Assembly: GCA_021816565.1 (NCBI GenBank)
Contig: JAKAXN010000123.1
Span: 1-11,039, forward strand
Source: Actinomycetes bacterium
GTDB taxonomy: Bacteria > Actinomycetota > Acidimicrobiia > Acidimicrobiales > Palsa-688
Direction: 5' to 3'
Length of the DNA stretch: 11,039 nucleotides
Under the pieces are notes generated by a model. That model was not told the origin of the DNA and did not search any database. It saw only the letters and a list, made by a program, of their open reading frames with translations. Shown in pieces: positions 1-5,777 of this stretch. How positions within the stretch are numbered: the first letter of the stretch is position 1; each line of letters starts with the position of its first letter. Both the position numbers and the translations under genes were made by a program.

Positions 1-87
1 GGAGGCCGCGATGGGGTTCGGGTCCGCCGAGCCCCTGATGATGATCCCGTACTCGGTTTCCATACCGAGCACCTTCACTATGGCCAC
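1..87 (-). CDS. dop: Dop, Pup deamidase/depupylase (N-terminal fragment, cut by window edge)
   Basis: Only the first 29 codons are present; the gene runs off the left edge. Dop is a glutamine-synthetase-like, ATP-dependent enzyme that deamidates the C-terminal glutamine of Pup where needed and removes Pup from tagged proteins. The visible N-terminus has the family opening, a short beta strand followed by Gly-Met-Glu-Thr-Glu-Tyr-Gly (residues 8-14, with a nucleotide/metal-site glutamate), then Ser-Ala-Asp-Pro-Asn-Pro-Ile (20-26). The Asp-Pro/Asn-Pro-Ile segment resembles Dop rather than the ligase PafA, which has a different sequence after Glu-Tyr/Phe-Gly. The GTG at 87 is chosen because GGAG (94-97) lies six bases upstream; a GTG at 78 is in frame but poorly spaced. 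It lies downstream of arc on the same strand with a 160-bp gap, the usual arc-dop order. Identification rests on 29 residues plus context. Confidence 0.85.
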   Translation of the reverse strand, partial: MAIVKVLGMETEYGIIIRGSADPNPIAAS

Positions 88-93
88 TGTGTG

Positions 94-97
94 CTCC
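94..97 (-). promoter_or_regulatory. Shine-Dalgarno of dop
   Basis: On the minus strand GGAG is followed by CACACA and the GTG start at 87-85. The six-base spacing favours this GTG over the in-frame GTG at 78. Confidence 0.6.
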
Positions 98-147
98 GTA
101 CCTCGCCCGCGTCGGTGTCGTTACCTGAGCGCCTCCCGGTCCCACCC

Positions 148-167
148 GGCCCGCCTGACGGCGGGCC
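148..167 (-). terminator. GC hairpin in the arc-dop gap
   Basis: GGCCCGCC and GGCGGGCC form a perfect 8-bp stem around a 4-nt loop, about 80 nt after the arc stop codon and 60 nt before the dop start. No T-run follows on either strand, so it is not a classical intrinsic terminator. It could attenuate or stabilise an arc-dop transcript. The rest of the 160-bp gap shows no gene and no convincing promoter. Confidence 0.4.
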
Positions 168-247
168 CACGGCGCAGGGTGATCTCGGCGGCACAATCGG
201 ACCTTAGCGAGTGCCAGCCCTCTACTGGCCCTATAGGTGGCCCCGGC

Positions 248-2020
248 CTAGAGATACTGGCCTGTGGCCACGCGCTCGATGGACCGGCCACCGGTGGTCT
301 CCTCGCCCTGGGCCATGATCGTGCGGATGTAGACGATCCGCTCGCCCTTCTTGCCGGAGATCTTGGCCCAGTCGTCGGGGTTGGTGGTATTGGGCAGGTC
401 CTCGTGCTCCTTGTACTCCTGGCGGATGGACTCGAGGAGGTCCTGGGTGCGGATACCGGGGGTGTCACCGGCGATCACCCGCTTGATGGCCAGCTTCTTG
501 GCCCGCCGCACGATGTTCTCGATCATGGCCCCGGACGAGAAGTCCTTGTAGTACATGATCTCCTTGTCACCGTTCTGATAGGTGACCTCGAGGAACTGGT
601 TGCTCTCGTCGTCGCGGTACATCTCGGCCACCGTGCGCTCGATCATGGCCAGGACCGCCTTGTCGCGGTCGCCCCCGCCGAGATCGGCCACCTCGGTGGC
701 GTCGAGGGGCAGGTCGGGGGTCAGGTAGCGGGCGAAGATCTGGGCCGCGGCGTCCTTGTCGGGGCGCTCGATCTTGATCTTCACGTCCAGTCGGCCCGGG
801 CGCAGGATGGCCGGGTCGATGAGGTCCTCCCGGTTGGAGGCGCCGATGACGATGACGTTGCGCAGGGCCTCCACGCCGTCGATCTCGGCCAGCAGCTGGG
901 GAACGATGGTCGACTCCATGTCGGAGCTGATGCCGGTGCCCCGGGTCCGGAACAGCGAGTCCATCTCGTCGAAGAAGACGATGACCGGCACGCCCTCCTC
1001 GCTCTTCTCCCGGGCCCGCTGGAACACCAGCCGGATCTGCCGCTCCGTCTCGCCGACGTACTTGTTGAGCAGCTCCGGGCCCTTGATGTTGAGGAAGTAG
1101 CTGCGGGCCGCCTTGTCGCCGGTGACCTCCGAGACCTTCTTGGCGAGGGAGTTGGCCACCGCCTTGGCGATGAGGGTCTTGCCGCACCCGGGCGGCCCGT
1201 AGAGGAGGATGCCCTTGGGGGCCGGCAGCTTGTGCTCCACGAACAGCTGGCGGTGCAGGAACGGCAGCTCGACGGCGTCGGTGATGGCCTCTATCTGGCT
1301 GTCGAGGCCGCCCACGTCGGCGTAGGAGATGTCGGGCACCTCCTCGAGCACCAGCTCCTCCACCTCCGGCCTGGGGAGCTTCTCCAGCAGGAGCCCGGTG
1401 CGGGAGTCCATCAGCAGCGAGTCGCCGGCCCGCAGCCGCACCCCCTCGAGGCCGTCGGCCATCTCCACCACCCGCTCGTCGTCGGCCCGCCCGACGATCA
1501 CCGCCCGGCCGTCGTCGAGGACCTCTTTGAGCGTGACTATCTCGCCGGACTTCTCCCCCGAACGGGCCAGGACCACGTTGAGCGACTCGTTGAGCACCAC
1601 CTCGGCGCCCCGGCGCAGCTTAGCGGCATCGTCGGCCAGCTCCGGGTGCAGCGCCACCCGCATCTTGCGCCCACCGGAGAACACGTCGACGGTCCCGTCG
1701 TCGTTGCGGCCGAGGAACGTCCCGTAGGCGGACGGCGGCTGGGTCAGCTTGTCCACCTCCTCCCGGAGGGCGGCGATGTGCTCGCGGGCCTCCCGCAGGG
1801 TGAAGGTGAGCCGCTCGTTCTGCGATATGGCCTGCTGGAGCTGCCCCTTGGTCTCGAGCAGCTTCTCCTCCAGGGTGCGGACCCGCTTCGGGCCCTCCTG
1901 CATGCGCCGCCGCAGGGCCATCAGTTCTTCTTCCAGGGCGCGGGCGTGCTCCCGCAGCTCGGCCAGCTGGGATGACGCGTCCTGATCGCCCGGGTTACCG
2001 TCGAAAGGAGAGTTGCTCAA
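248..2020 (-). CDS. arc: Proteasome-associated AAA ATPase ARC/Mpa
   Basis: This 590-aa protein is the hexameric ring ATPase that recognises pupylated proteins, unfolds them and threads them into the 20S proteasome. An N-terminal coiled coil at about residues 17-92 (Pup-binding in the family) is followed by the tandem OB-fold region (about 97-220) and an AAA module. The module has Walker A GPPGCGKT (275-282), the Lys-Tyr-Val-Gly-Glu pore loop (320-324), Walker B ending Asp-Glu (351-352) and the Arg-Pro-Gly-Arg sensor/finger region (407-410). The C-terminus is Gly-Gln-Tyr-Leu, with the penultimate Tyr used to dock on and open the core particle. Length matches ARC/Mpa (about 590-610 aa). The TTG start at 2020 is supported by GAGGTG four bases upstream. 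Oddity: the last 32 residues contain no lysine, and glycine sits where mycobacterial Mpa has its autopupylation lysine. dop follows on the same strand. Confidence 0.97.
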   Translation of the reverse strand: MSNSPFDGNPGDQDASSQLAELREHARALEEELMALRRRMQEGPKRVRTLEEKLLETKGQLQQAISQNERLTFTLREAREHIAALREEVDKLTQPPSAYGTFLGRNDDGTVDVFSGGRKMRVALHPELADDAAKLRRGAEVVLNESLNVVLARSGEKSGEIVTLKEVLDDGRAVIVGRADDERVVEMADGLEGVRLRAGDSLLMDSRTGLLLEKLPRPEVEELVLEEVPDISYADVGGLDSQIEAITDAVELPFLHRQLFVEHKLPAPKGILLYGPPGCGKTLIAKAVANSLAKKVSEVTGDKAARSYFLNIKGPELLNKYVGETERQIRLVFQRAREKSEEGVPVIVFFDEMDSLFRTRGTGISSDMESTIVPQLLAEIDGVEALRNVIVIGASNREDLIDPAILRPGRLDVKIKIERPDKDAAAQIFARYLTPDLPLDATEVADLGGGDRDKAVLAMIERTVAEMYRDDESNQFLEVTYQNGDKEIMYYKDFSSGAMIENIVRRAKKLAIKRVIAGDTPGIRTQDLLESIRQEYKEHEDLPNTTNPDDWAKISGKKGERIVYIRTIMAQGEETTGGRSIERVATGQYL

Positions 2021-2024
2021 GGGG

Positions 2025-2030
2025 CACCTC
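2025..2030 (-). promoter_or_regulatory. Shine-Dalgarno of arc, supporting a TTG start
   Basis: Minus-strand GAGGTG, then CCCC, then TTG. GAGGTG is the 3' part of the extended AGGAGGTG consensus, so the four-base spacer is normal. It fixes the start of the coiled-coil protein at TTG 2020-2018. Confidence 0.55.
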
Positions 2031-2074
2031 GCAGTGTCGTCTGGTCGCCGCTCGAGCGACGCCCATCTGGCTGG

Positions 2075-2080
2075 AACTTA
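2075..2080 (-). promoter_or_regulatory. Possible -10 element for arc
   Basis: Reading the minus strand, TAAGTT fits the actinobacterial TAnnnT -10 hexamer about 55 nt upstream of the arc start. No recognisable TTGACA-like -35 lies 17-18 nt further upstream, so this is a weak suggestion. It is the best candidate I see on this strand in the 264-bp divergent gap. Confidence 0.25.
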
Positions 2081-2154
2081 CCCCCTGCCCGGGGCTAGGT
2101 GCAGGCCAATACGTCCCGGTCCGAGGTCGATTTTCACAGTGGCTGTCGCGGAAA

Positions 2155-2184
2155 TTGACACGGATTCGCGGCCGTCGGTACCGT
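2155..2184 (+). promoter_or_regulatory. Sigma70-type promoter for the ferredoxin gene
   Basis: A perfect -35 TTGACA (2155-2160) is separated by 18 bp from TACCGT (2179-2184), which fits the TAnnnT -10. The -10 overlaps an 8-bp palindrome CGGTACCG (2176-2183) that could serve as an operator. Predicted transcription starts near 2191 and gives a leader of about 94 nt before the ferredoxin ATG. The octamer AAATTGAC covering the -35 recurs at 2193-2200, 41 bp downstream. Confidence 0.6.
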
Positions 2185-2199
2185 CCCGAGGTAAATTGA

Positions 2200-2248
2200 C
2201 CGGGAACCGCCGGAGGTAGCTCCGAGCGGCCCGGTTTCCCCCGGAAAC
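2200..2248 (+). promoter_or_regulatory. Structured 5' leader of the ferredoxin mRNA
   Basis: Between the predicted transcription start and the ferredoxin start the RNA can fold into a long stem. CCGGG (2200-2204), CCGC (2207-2210) and CGGAG (2211-2215) pair with CTCCG (2220-2224), GCGG (2226-2229) and CCCGG (2230-2234): 14 pairs closed by GTAG and interrupted by AA and A bulges. A second, partly competing hairpin GTTTCC-CCC-GGAAAC follows at 2234-2248. It matches no riboswitch class I recognise. It may be an attenuator, a protein-binding site or a stability element; function is unproven. Confidence 0.4.
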
Positions 2249-2284
2249 TCCCGTTTAGTCCCGAATGCGAGGCGAGTCACCGCG

Positions 2285-2518
2285 ATGAAGGTTTGGATCG
2301 ACCAGGATCTCTGCACCGGAGACGGTCTCTGCGAGGAGATCGCTCCCGCAGTCTTCACGCTGCTCGACGACGGGCTCTCCTACGTCAAGGAGGGCGACAA
2401 GGTGTTCGACAACCCCGGTGGCCACGAGGGCCTGGCCGTGGTGCCCGACGGCATGGAGGACGCCACCCGCGAGGCGGCCGAGGAGTGCCCCGGGGAATGC
2501 ATCTTCATCGAGGAGTAG
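2285..2518 (+). CDS. Small acidic [3Fe-4S]/[4Fe-4S] ferredoxin
   Basis: This 77-aa soluble ferredoxin is a one-electron carrier, probably serving a cytoplasmic oxygenase, desaturase or reductase; the partner cannot be told from sequence. Cluster ligands are Cys10, Cys16 and Cys68 (followed by Pro69), the single-cluster actinobacterial pattern. The residue in the fourth-ligand position is Asp13, giving Cys-x2-Asp-x2-Cys as in Pyrococcus furiosus ferredoxin, where the Asp can ligate a fourth iron; a [4Fe-4S] form or cluster interconversion is therefore possible. An additional Cys72 lies four residues after Cys68. The protein is strongly acidic, as usual for ferredoxins. The ATG is preceded by a modest GAGG (2269-2272) at 12 nt. 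It is transcribed divergently from arc and convergently with marP. The family is clear; the physiological role is unknown. Confidence 0.93.
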   Translation: MKVWIDQDLCTGDGLCEEIAPAVFTLLDDGLSYVKEGDKVFDNPGGHEGLAVVPDGMEDATREAAEECPGECIFIEE

Positions 2519-2566
2519 AGCTCCCGCCGGGTCCGACCCCCCGGCCCGACTGCATCGATCGAGCGT

Positions 2567-2594
2567 CCGACCCGGCCGGTTTCCGCCGGGTCGG
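2567..2594. terminator. Bidirectional hairpin between convergent ferredoxin and marP genes
   Basis: CCGACCCGGC (2567-2576) and GCCGGGTCGG (2585-2594) form a perfect 10-bp stem with an 8-nt loop, 48 nt after the ferredoxin stop and 15 nt after the marP stop. It is positioned to end both transcripts, but no U-tract flanks it. The right-arm sequence CCGCCGGGTC (2583-2592) is duplicated at 2524-2533, so the left arm could pair with either copy. Confidence 0.5.
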
Positions 2595-2609
2595 CGTCGC
2601 GTCCGGCCC

Positions 2610-3785
2610 CTACCCCCCGGTGAGGCAGGGCCCGGTCGGGGTGTGGGGGGCCCGGGGCTCGGCCAGGGCCGAGCGCAGCTCGCTGGTGGCCAGGGCGTAG
2701 GACACGTCGGGCTGGTCGGCGGAGATGGCGAACGCCACCCCCACGACCTGGCCGGCGGTGTCGACCAGGGCCCCGCCCGAGTCCCCGTGGGCCAGGGCCG
2801 AGGCCAGGACCAGCACCTCGCGGCGGGTGGTGTGCACGTCGTAGAGATCCCGCCCCACCGCCACCTCCTCCTGGGCCACCCGGGCCGGGGTCACCGCCAC
2901 CTGGTCCTGGCCGTTGGGGTGGCCGAACACCGCCCCGACCTGGCCCACCTGGGGGTTGGCCAGCGGCAGCGGGTTCTCGTCGAGCGACCGGACCGAGAGC
3001 AGGGCCAGGTCCCGCCTGGGGTCGAACATGACCACGTCGGCGGGCAGCCGGCGCCCGTTGGGCTCCAGCACGTCGGTCTGGCCGACCGGCTCCCCGGCCA
3101 CCACGTGGGCGTTGGTGACGATCAGATCCGGGGCCACGGCGAAGCCGCTGCCCTCGTAGATCCGGTTGCAGGCCTGGCCCTCGACCTTCACCGTGGAGGC
3201 CAGAACGGAGGACGCCACCGGCCCGCTGAGGGGGATCCCGGCCGGGGGCGGCCCGGACGACACCCCCGGCTGCAGCACCGCGAACACCTGGGGGGCGTCG
3301 TTGCCGACCATGCGCCGTAGCACCTGCAGCGCCGATGGCGGGGTGGGCAGGTCCCGCGACACCCACCGGGCGATACCCGAGCCCGACACCGCCCTGGCCG
3401 GCCACCCCGGTACCGCCGCGAGCGACGGGACCAGCAGCCAGAGCACCACCACGATCCCGGCCGCGCCGACCGCGGCCCCGACGGCCCGGTCGACCAGGCG
3501 GACGGGACCGAGCGGCAGCACGTGGTGGAGCCGGGATCCGGCCACCAGGCCCAGGGCCTGGCCGACCATGGCCCCTCCCACCAGCACCGCCACCGACACC
3601 GCCACCAGGGTCCCCGGCGAGGAGTTGTGCAGGTCGTTGACGATGGTGGGCAGGAACCGCACCGCCACGTAGAACCCGACGGCCAGTCCCAGCCAGGAGA
3701 TGACCCGGCCTATGAACCCGAGCCGGTAGCCGCCGACCGCGGCGATGACCGCCGCCACCACTATGACCAGATCGAGGAGGTCCAC
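2610..3785 (-). CDS. MarP-like membrane-anchored serine protease (CvpA domain plus trypsin-like domain)
   Basis: A 391-aa protein with an N-terminal CvpA-type membrane domain of about four hydrophobic helices (roughly residues 3-22, 27-45, 59-82, 102-125), a linker, and an extracytoplasmic chymotrypsin-fold protease domain (about 190-385). The catalytic triad is visible: His227 in Thr-Asn-Ala-His-Val-Val, Asp259 in Arg-Asp-Leu-Ala-Leu-Leu, and Ser336 in Gly-Asp-Ser-Gly-Gly. Cys206 and Cys387 have the same spacing I recall for the structural disulfide of Mycobacterium tuberculosis MarP (Rv3671c), which protects against acid and oxidative stress. Order and length match that family. The GTG at 3785 directly follows the TAG of trmI and is the first possible start in this frame; GAGGAG lies 12 nt upstream. 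It is the last gene of the ttuB-ttuA-trmI run. Substrate unknown; a role in envelope stress is inferred from the family. Confidence 0.92.
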   Translation of the reverse strand: MDLLDLVIVVAAVIAAVGGYRLGFIGRVISWLGLAVGFYVAVRFLPTIVNDLHNSSPGTLVAVSVAVLVGGAMVGQALGLVAGSRLHHVLPLGPVRLVDRAVGAAVGAAGIVVVLWLLVPSLAAVPGWPARAVSGSGIARWVSRDLPTPPSALQVLRRMVGNDAPQVFAVLQPGVSSGPPPAGIPLSGPVASSVLASTVKVEGQACNRIYEGSGFAVAPDLIVTNAHVVAGEPVGQTDVLEPNGRRLPADVVMFDPRRDLALLSVRSLDENPLPLANPQVGQVGAVFGHPNGQDQVAVTPARVAQEEVAVGRDLYDVHTTRREVLVLASALAHGDSGGALVDTAGQVVGVAFAISADQPDVSYALATSELRSALAEPRAPHTPTGPCLTGG

Positions 3786-4604
3786 CTACCCGGCGGTCTC
3801 CTCATCCGGGCCGGCTTCCGGGCCGGAGGTTCCCGGGACGAGCAGGCGGGCCGAGGTCAGGAAGCCGGTGTGGGCCACCATCCGGTGGTCCGGCCGGACC
3901 GACTGGCCCTCGACGTGCCAGGTGCGCTGCAGCACCTCCAGGGTCTCGGCCATGCCGAAGCCGCTGCGCTCCAGGGTGTCCCGGAGGGTGCTGACCTGGC
4001 CGATGGTCGGCAGGTACGACACCAGGATGCCCCCCGGCCGCAGCGCCTGCTCCGCGGCCTTGACCAGCCTCCACGGCTCGGGCAGGTCCAGCACCATGCG
4101 GTCGAAACCGGTCTCGTCGATGCCGTCGTAGGCGTCGCGTACCGACACGTGGTAGCGCTCCAGGGCGGGGGTGCCGAGGAAGCCTGCCACGTTGGCCGAG
4201 GCACGCGCCGCGAAGTCGGGGCGCAGCTCGTAGCCGGTGATGTCGGCCCCGGCCCGCAGGAGGGCCATGGACAGGGCCCCCGAGCCGAGCCCCGACTCGA
4301 ACACCCGGGCCCCGGGGAAGATGTCGGCCATGATCAGGATGGGCCCGAGGTCCTTCGGGTAGATGACCTGGGCGCCCCGGGGCATCTTCAGGACCACCTC
4401 GGCCAGGGTCGGGCGCACCGCCACGTAGCGGGCACCGCGGGTCGAGCGGACCGTGACGCCCTCCTCGGCGCCTATCAGATCGGCGTGGGGTACCGGCCCG
4501 GAGTGGGTGTGGAACTCCCCGCCCTCGGCCAGGGTGACCAGGTAGCGCCGGCCCTTCGAGTCGAACAGCAGGATCCGCTCACCGGCGGAGAAGGGGCGGC
4601 TCAC
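3786..4604 (-). CDS. trmI: tRNA (adenine58-N1)-methyltransferase TrmI
   Basis: A 272-aa SAM-dependent methyltransferase making m1A58 in the tRNA T-loop; bacterial and archaeal TrmI acts as a homotetramer. The N-terminal beta domain carries the conserved His-rich stretch at about 32-44 (His-Thr-His-Ser-Gly ... His-Ala-Asp-Leu-Ile-Gly). A Tyr-Pro-Lys-Asp motif (82-85) precedes the Rossmann fold with the SAM loop Glu-Ser-Gly-Leu-Gly-Ser-Gly (103-109), the acidic Tyr-Glu-Leu-Arg (125-128) and the catalytic region Asp-Leu-Pro-Glu-Pro-Trp (173-178). The family signature Arg-Pro-x-His-x-Met-x-x-His-Thr-x-Phe-Leu occupies 237-249. The GTG at 4604 overlaps the ttuA stop by four bases (GTGA), a strong sign of coupling. 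trmI lies near mpa in M. tuberculosis too (Rv2118c/Rv2115c), so the neighbourhood is conserved. A longer in-frame opening upstream is ttuA read out of frame. Confidence 0.95.
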   Translation of the reverse strand: MSRPFSAGERILLFDSKGRRYLVTLAEGGEFHTHSGPVPHADLIGAEEGVTVRSTRGARYVAVRPTLAEVVLKMPRGAQVIYPKDLGPILIMADIFPGARVFESGLGSGALSMALLRAGADITGYELRPDFAARASANVAGFLGTPALERYHVSVRDAYDGIDETGFDRMVLDLPEPWRLVKAAEQALRPGGILVSYLPTIGQVSTLRDTLERSGFGMAETLEVLQRTWHVEGQSVRPDHRMVAHTGFLTSARLLVPGTSGPEAGPDEETAG

Positions 4605-5506
4605 CGGGAGGTGGCCCGCTCGACGAGCTTGCAGAAGGCGCACACCTCGGCCACGGTCGGCGACCCGCACCCGGGGCAGGGGTGGAGGTCCTCCCGCTCG
4701 GCCGACGCCGTCGGCTGCACCATCGGCGAGATCCGCTCCAGGAAGCCGAACAGGAACGCCGCTTTGGATCCCGGCGAGGTGGATTCGATCTCGTTGAGGG
4801 CGTTCTTGTAGCCGAGGTGACGGTTGCCCTCGGCCATCGGGCACTCCTCGACGATGTAGTCGATGCCCTCGAGCACGCAGTACGCCGCGGTCTCCCGCTC
4901 GCCCAGGCGCACCAGCGGCTTCACCTTGCGCACGAAGCCGTCGCCGGCCGGCAGGACCGGGTGCTGGCGGCCCAGGTAGCCCATGTCCCAGCGCAGGACG
5001 TTGCCGAACAGCACCGCCGCCTCGTCGTCGAGGTTGTGGCCGGTGGCCACCGCGTCGTAACCGCCGTCGAGCGCCGCCGAGTTGAAGAGGTGCCGCTTGG
5101 ACAGCCCGCACGCCGAGCACGGGGCCCGGCGGGCCGCCGCCGCCCCGGTGGGGATGTCGTAGCCGAAGGTGGCCGGCAGGTCCACCTCGAGCAGTTCGGC
5201 CGACCGGGACCCGGCGAAGCGCCGGGCGTATCCGCCGGACTCGTCGCTGTAGTCGCCGATCCCGAGGCCTATGTAGAGCCCGTCGGCCCGGTAGCCGAGC
5301 TTCAGCAGCATGTCCCACAGGGCCAGGGAGTCCTTGCCGCCCGATACGGCTACGAGCACCCGGTCCTCCGGTGCGAACATGCGGTACGACTCGATGGCCC
5401 GGGCCACCTGGTCGCGGCAGTGCTTCACGAAGCAGGGATGGCAGAAACCGGCGTTGTGGCGCCGGATGTCGATCACCGCCGGCTCGCGGCACACCCGGCA
5501 CTTCAC
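4601..5506 (-). CDS. ttuA: tRNA U54 2-thiolation enzyme, TtuA family
   Basis: A 301-aa PP-loop ATPase of the TtcA/TtuA group that adenylates a tRNA uridine and inserts sulfur at C2; TtuA acts on U54 using a ubiquitin-like sulfur donor. Visible parts are an N-terminal zinc finger (Cys3, Cys6, Cys22, Cys25), PP-loop Ser-Gly-Gly-Lys-Asp-Ser (55-60), Cys130 and Cys133 in Cys-Ser-Ala-Cys, Cys222, the Gly-His-Asn-Leu-Asp-Asp-Glu motif (156-162) and a C-terminal zinc finger (Cys277, Cys280, Cys289, Cys292). Cys130/133/222 match the numbering I recall for the three Fe-S ligands of Thermus thermophilus TtuA. That supports the GTG start at 5506, which has GGCGGTGA four bases upstream; an in-frame GTG at 5560 would add 18 Pro/Gly-rich residues and overlap ttuB. 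The two zinc fingers separate it from TtcA (s2C32) and TilS. U54 specificity is inferred from family and from the adjacent ttuB and trmI. Confidence 0.93.
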   Translation of the reverse strand: MKCRVCREPAVIDIRRHNAGFCHPCFVKHCRDQVARAIESYRMFAPEDRVLVAVSGGKDSLALWDMLLKLGYRADGLYIGLGIGDYSDESGGYARRFAGSRSAELLEVDLPATFGYDIPTGAAAARRAPCSACGLSKRHLFNSAALDGGYDAVATGHNLDDEAAVLFGNVLRWDMGYLGRQHPVLPAGDGFVRKVKPLVRLGERETAAYCVLEGIDYIVEECPMAEGNRHLGYKNALNEIESTSPGSKAAFLFGFLERISPMVQPTASAEREDLHPCPGCGSPTVAEVCAFCKLVERATSR

Positions 5507-5510
5507 GGCG

Positions 5511-5518
5511 TCACCGCC
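5511..5518 (-). promoter_or_regulatory. Shine-Dalgarno deciding the ttuA start
   Basis: Minus-strand GGCGGTGA followed by CGCC and the GTG at 5506. GGTGA pairs with the 3' part of the anti-SD, so a four-base spacer is appropriate. No comparable site precedes the alternative GTG at 5560. Confidence 0.5.
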
Positions 5519-5549
5519 GCCGGGTCGCGCCGGGCCGGTAGGGGCCGGC

Positions 5550-5750
5550 TCAAAGGGCACCCCCGGATATCACCGGGCGGATCTCCACCGTCGCTGAGTC
5601 GGGCACCGTGGCGTCGCCCGTCACGAGCGACCCGTCCACGATGACCAGAACCGACTCGCGGTTGACCTCGAGGCGGTTGAGCAGGGACGACACCGCCAGG
5701 GGGCCGTCGAAGGCCACCTCCCGCCGGGGATTGCGCATCAGAACTTTCAC
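5550..5750 (-). CDS. ttuB: Ubiquitin-like sulfur carrier, TtuB/MoaD/ThiS type, with Gly-Gly-Ala-Leu tail
   Basis: A 66-aa beta-grasp protein: two N-terminal strands (residues 1-15), a short helix (Val20-Leu27), then the Val-Leu-Val-Ile-Val-Asp-Gly strand (34-40) and a C-terminal Val-Glu-Ile-Arg-Pro-Val-Ile-Ser-Gly-Gly (55-64). This resembles Thermus TtuB, which as I recall ends Ile-Ser-Gly-Gly. Such carriers receive sulfur as a C-terminal Gly-Gly thiocarboxylate from an E1-like enzyme and hand it to TtuA. Here two residues, Ala-Leu, follow the di-glycine, so the form as translated would be inactive until trimmed, as in QbsE-type carriers processed by a JAMM protease. The GTG at 5750 gives the expected N-terminus; an internal ATG at 5738 would remove part of strand 1. 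It is followed by ttuA after 43 nt. ThiS or MoaD function is possible but the neighbour favours TtuB. Confidence 0.88.
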   Translation of the reverse strand: MKVLMRNPRREVAFDGPLAVSSLLNRLEVNRESVLVIVDGSLVTGDATVPDSATVEIRPVISGGAL

Positions 5751-5777
5751 TACCCCGATTGTGGACCAGCGGCCGGC

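Noticed and set aside
52..69. Inverted repeat CTCGGT...ACCGAG
   Set aside because: It lies within the dop coding start and is produced by the conserved Gly-Met-Glu-Thr-Glu codons; only 6 bp with a 6-nt loop.
11..1975. A 654-codon plus-strand opening running antisense to arc
   Set aside because: It lies opposite a complete, motif-bearing ATPase; its translation is Gly/Leu/Val/Asp/His-rich with no domain. It arises from the GC-biased codon use of arc.
5507..5560. Upstream GTG start for ttuA adding 18 residues
   Set aside because: The extension is Pro/Gly-rich, overlaps the ttuB end, lacks a good Shine-Dalgarno, and shifts Cys130/133/222 out of the family numbering. It cannot be fully excluded.
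3522..5644. Long plus-strand openings (3522-4811 and 4682-5644) opposite trmI and ttuA
   Set aside because: Low-complexity translations antisense to genes with intact catalytic motifs; shadows of GC-rich coding DNA.
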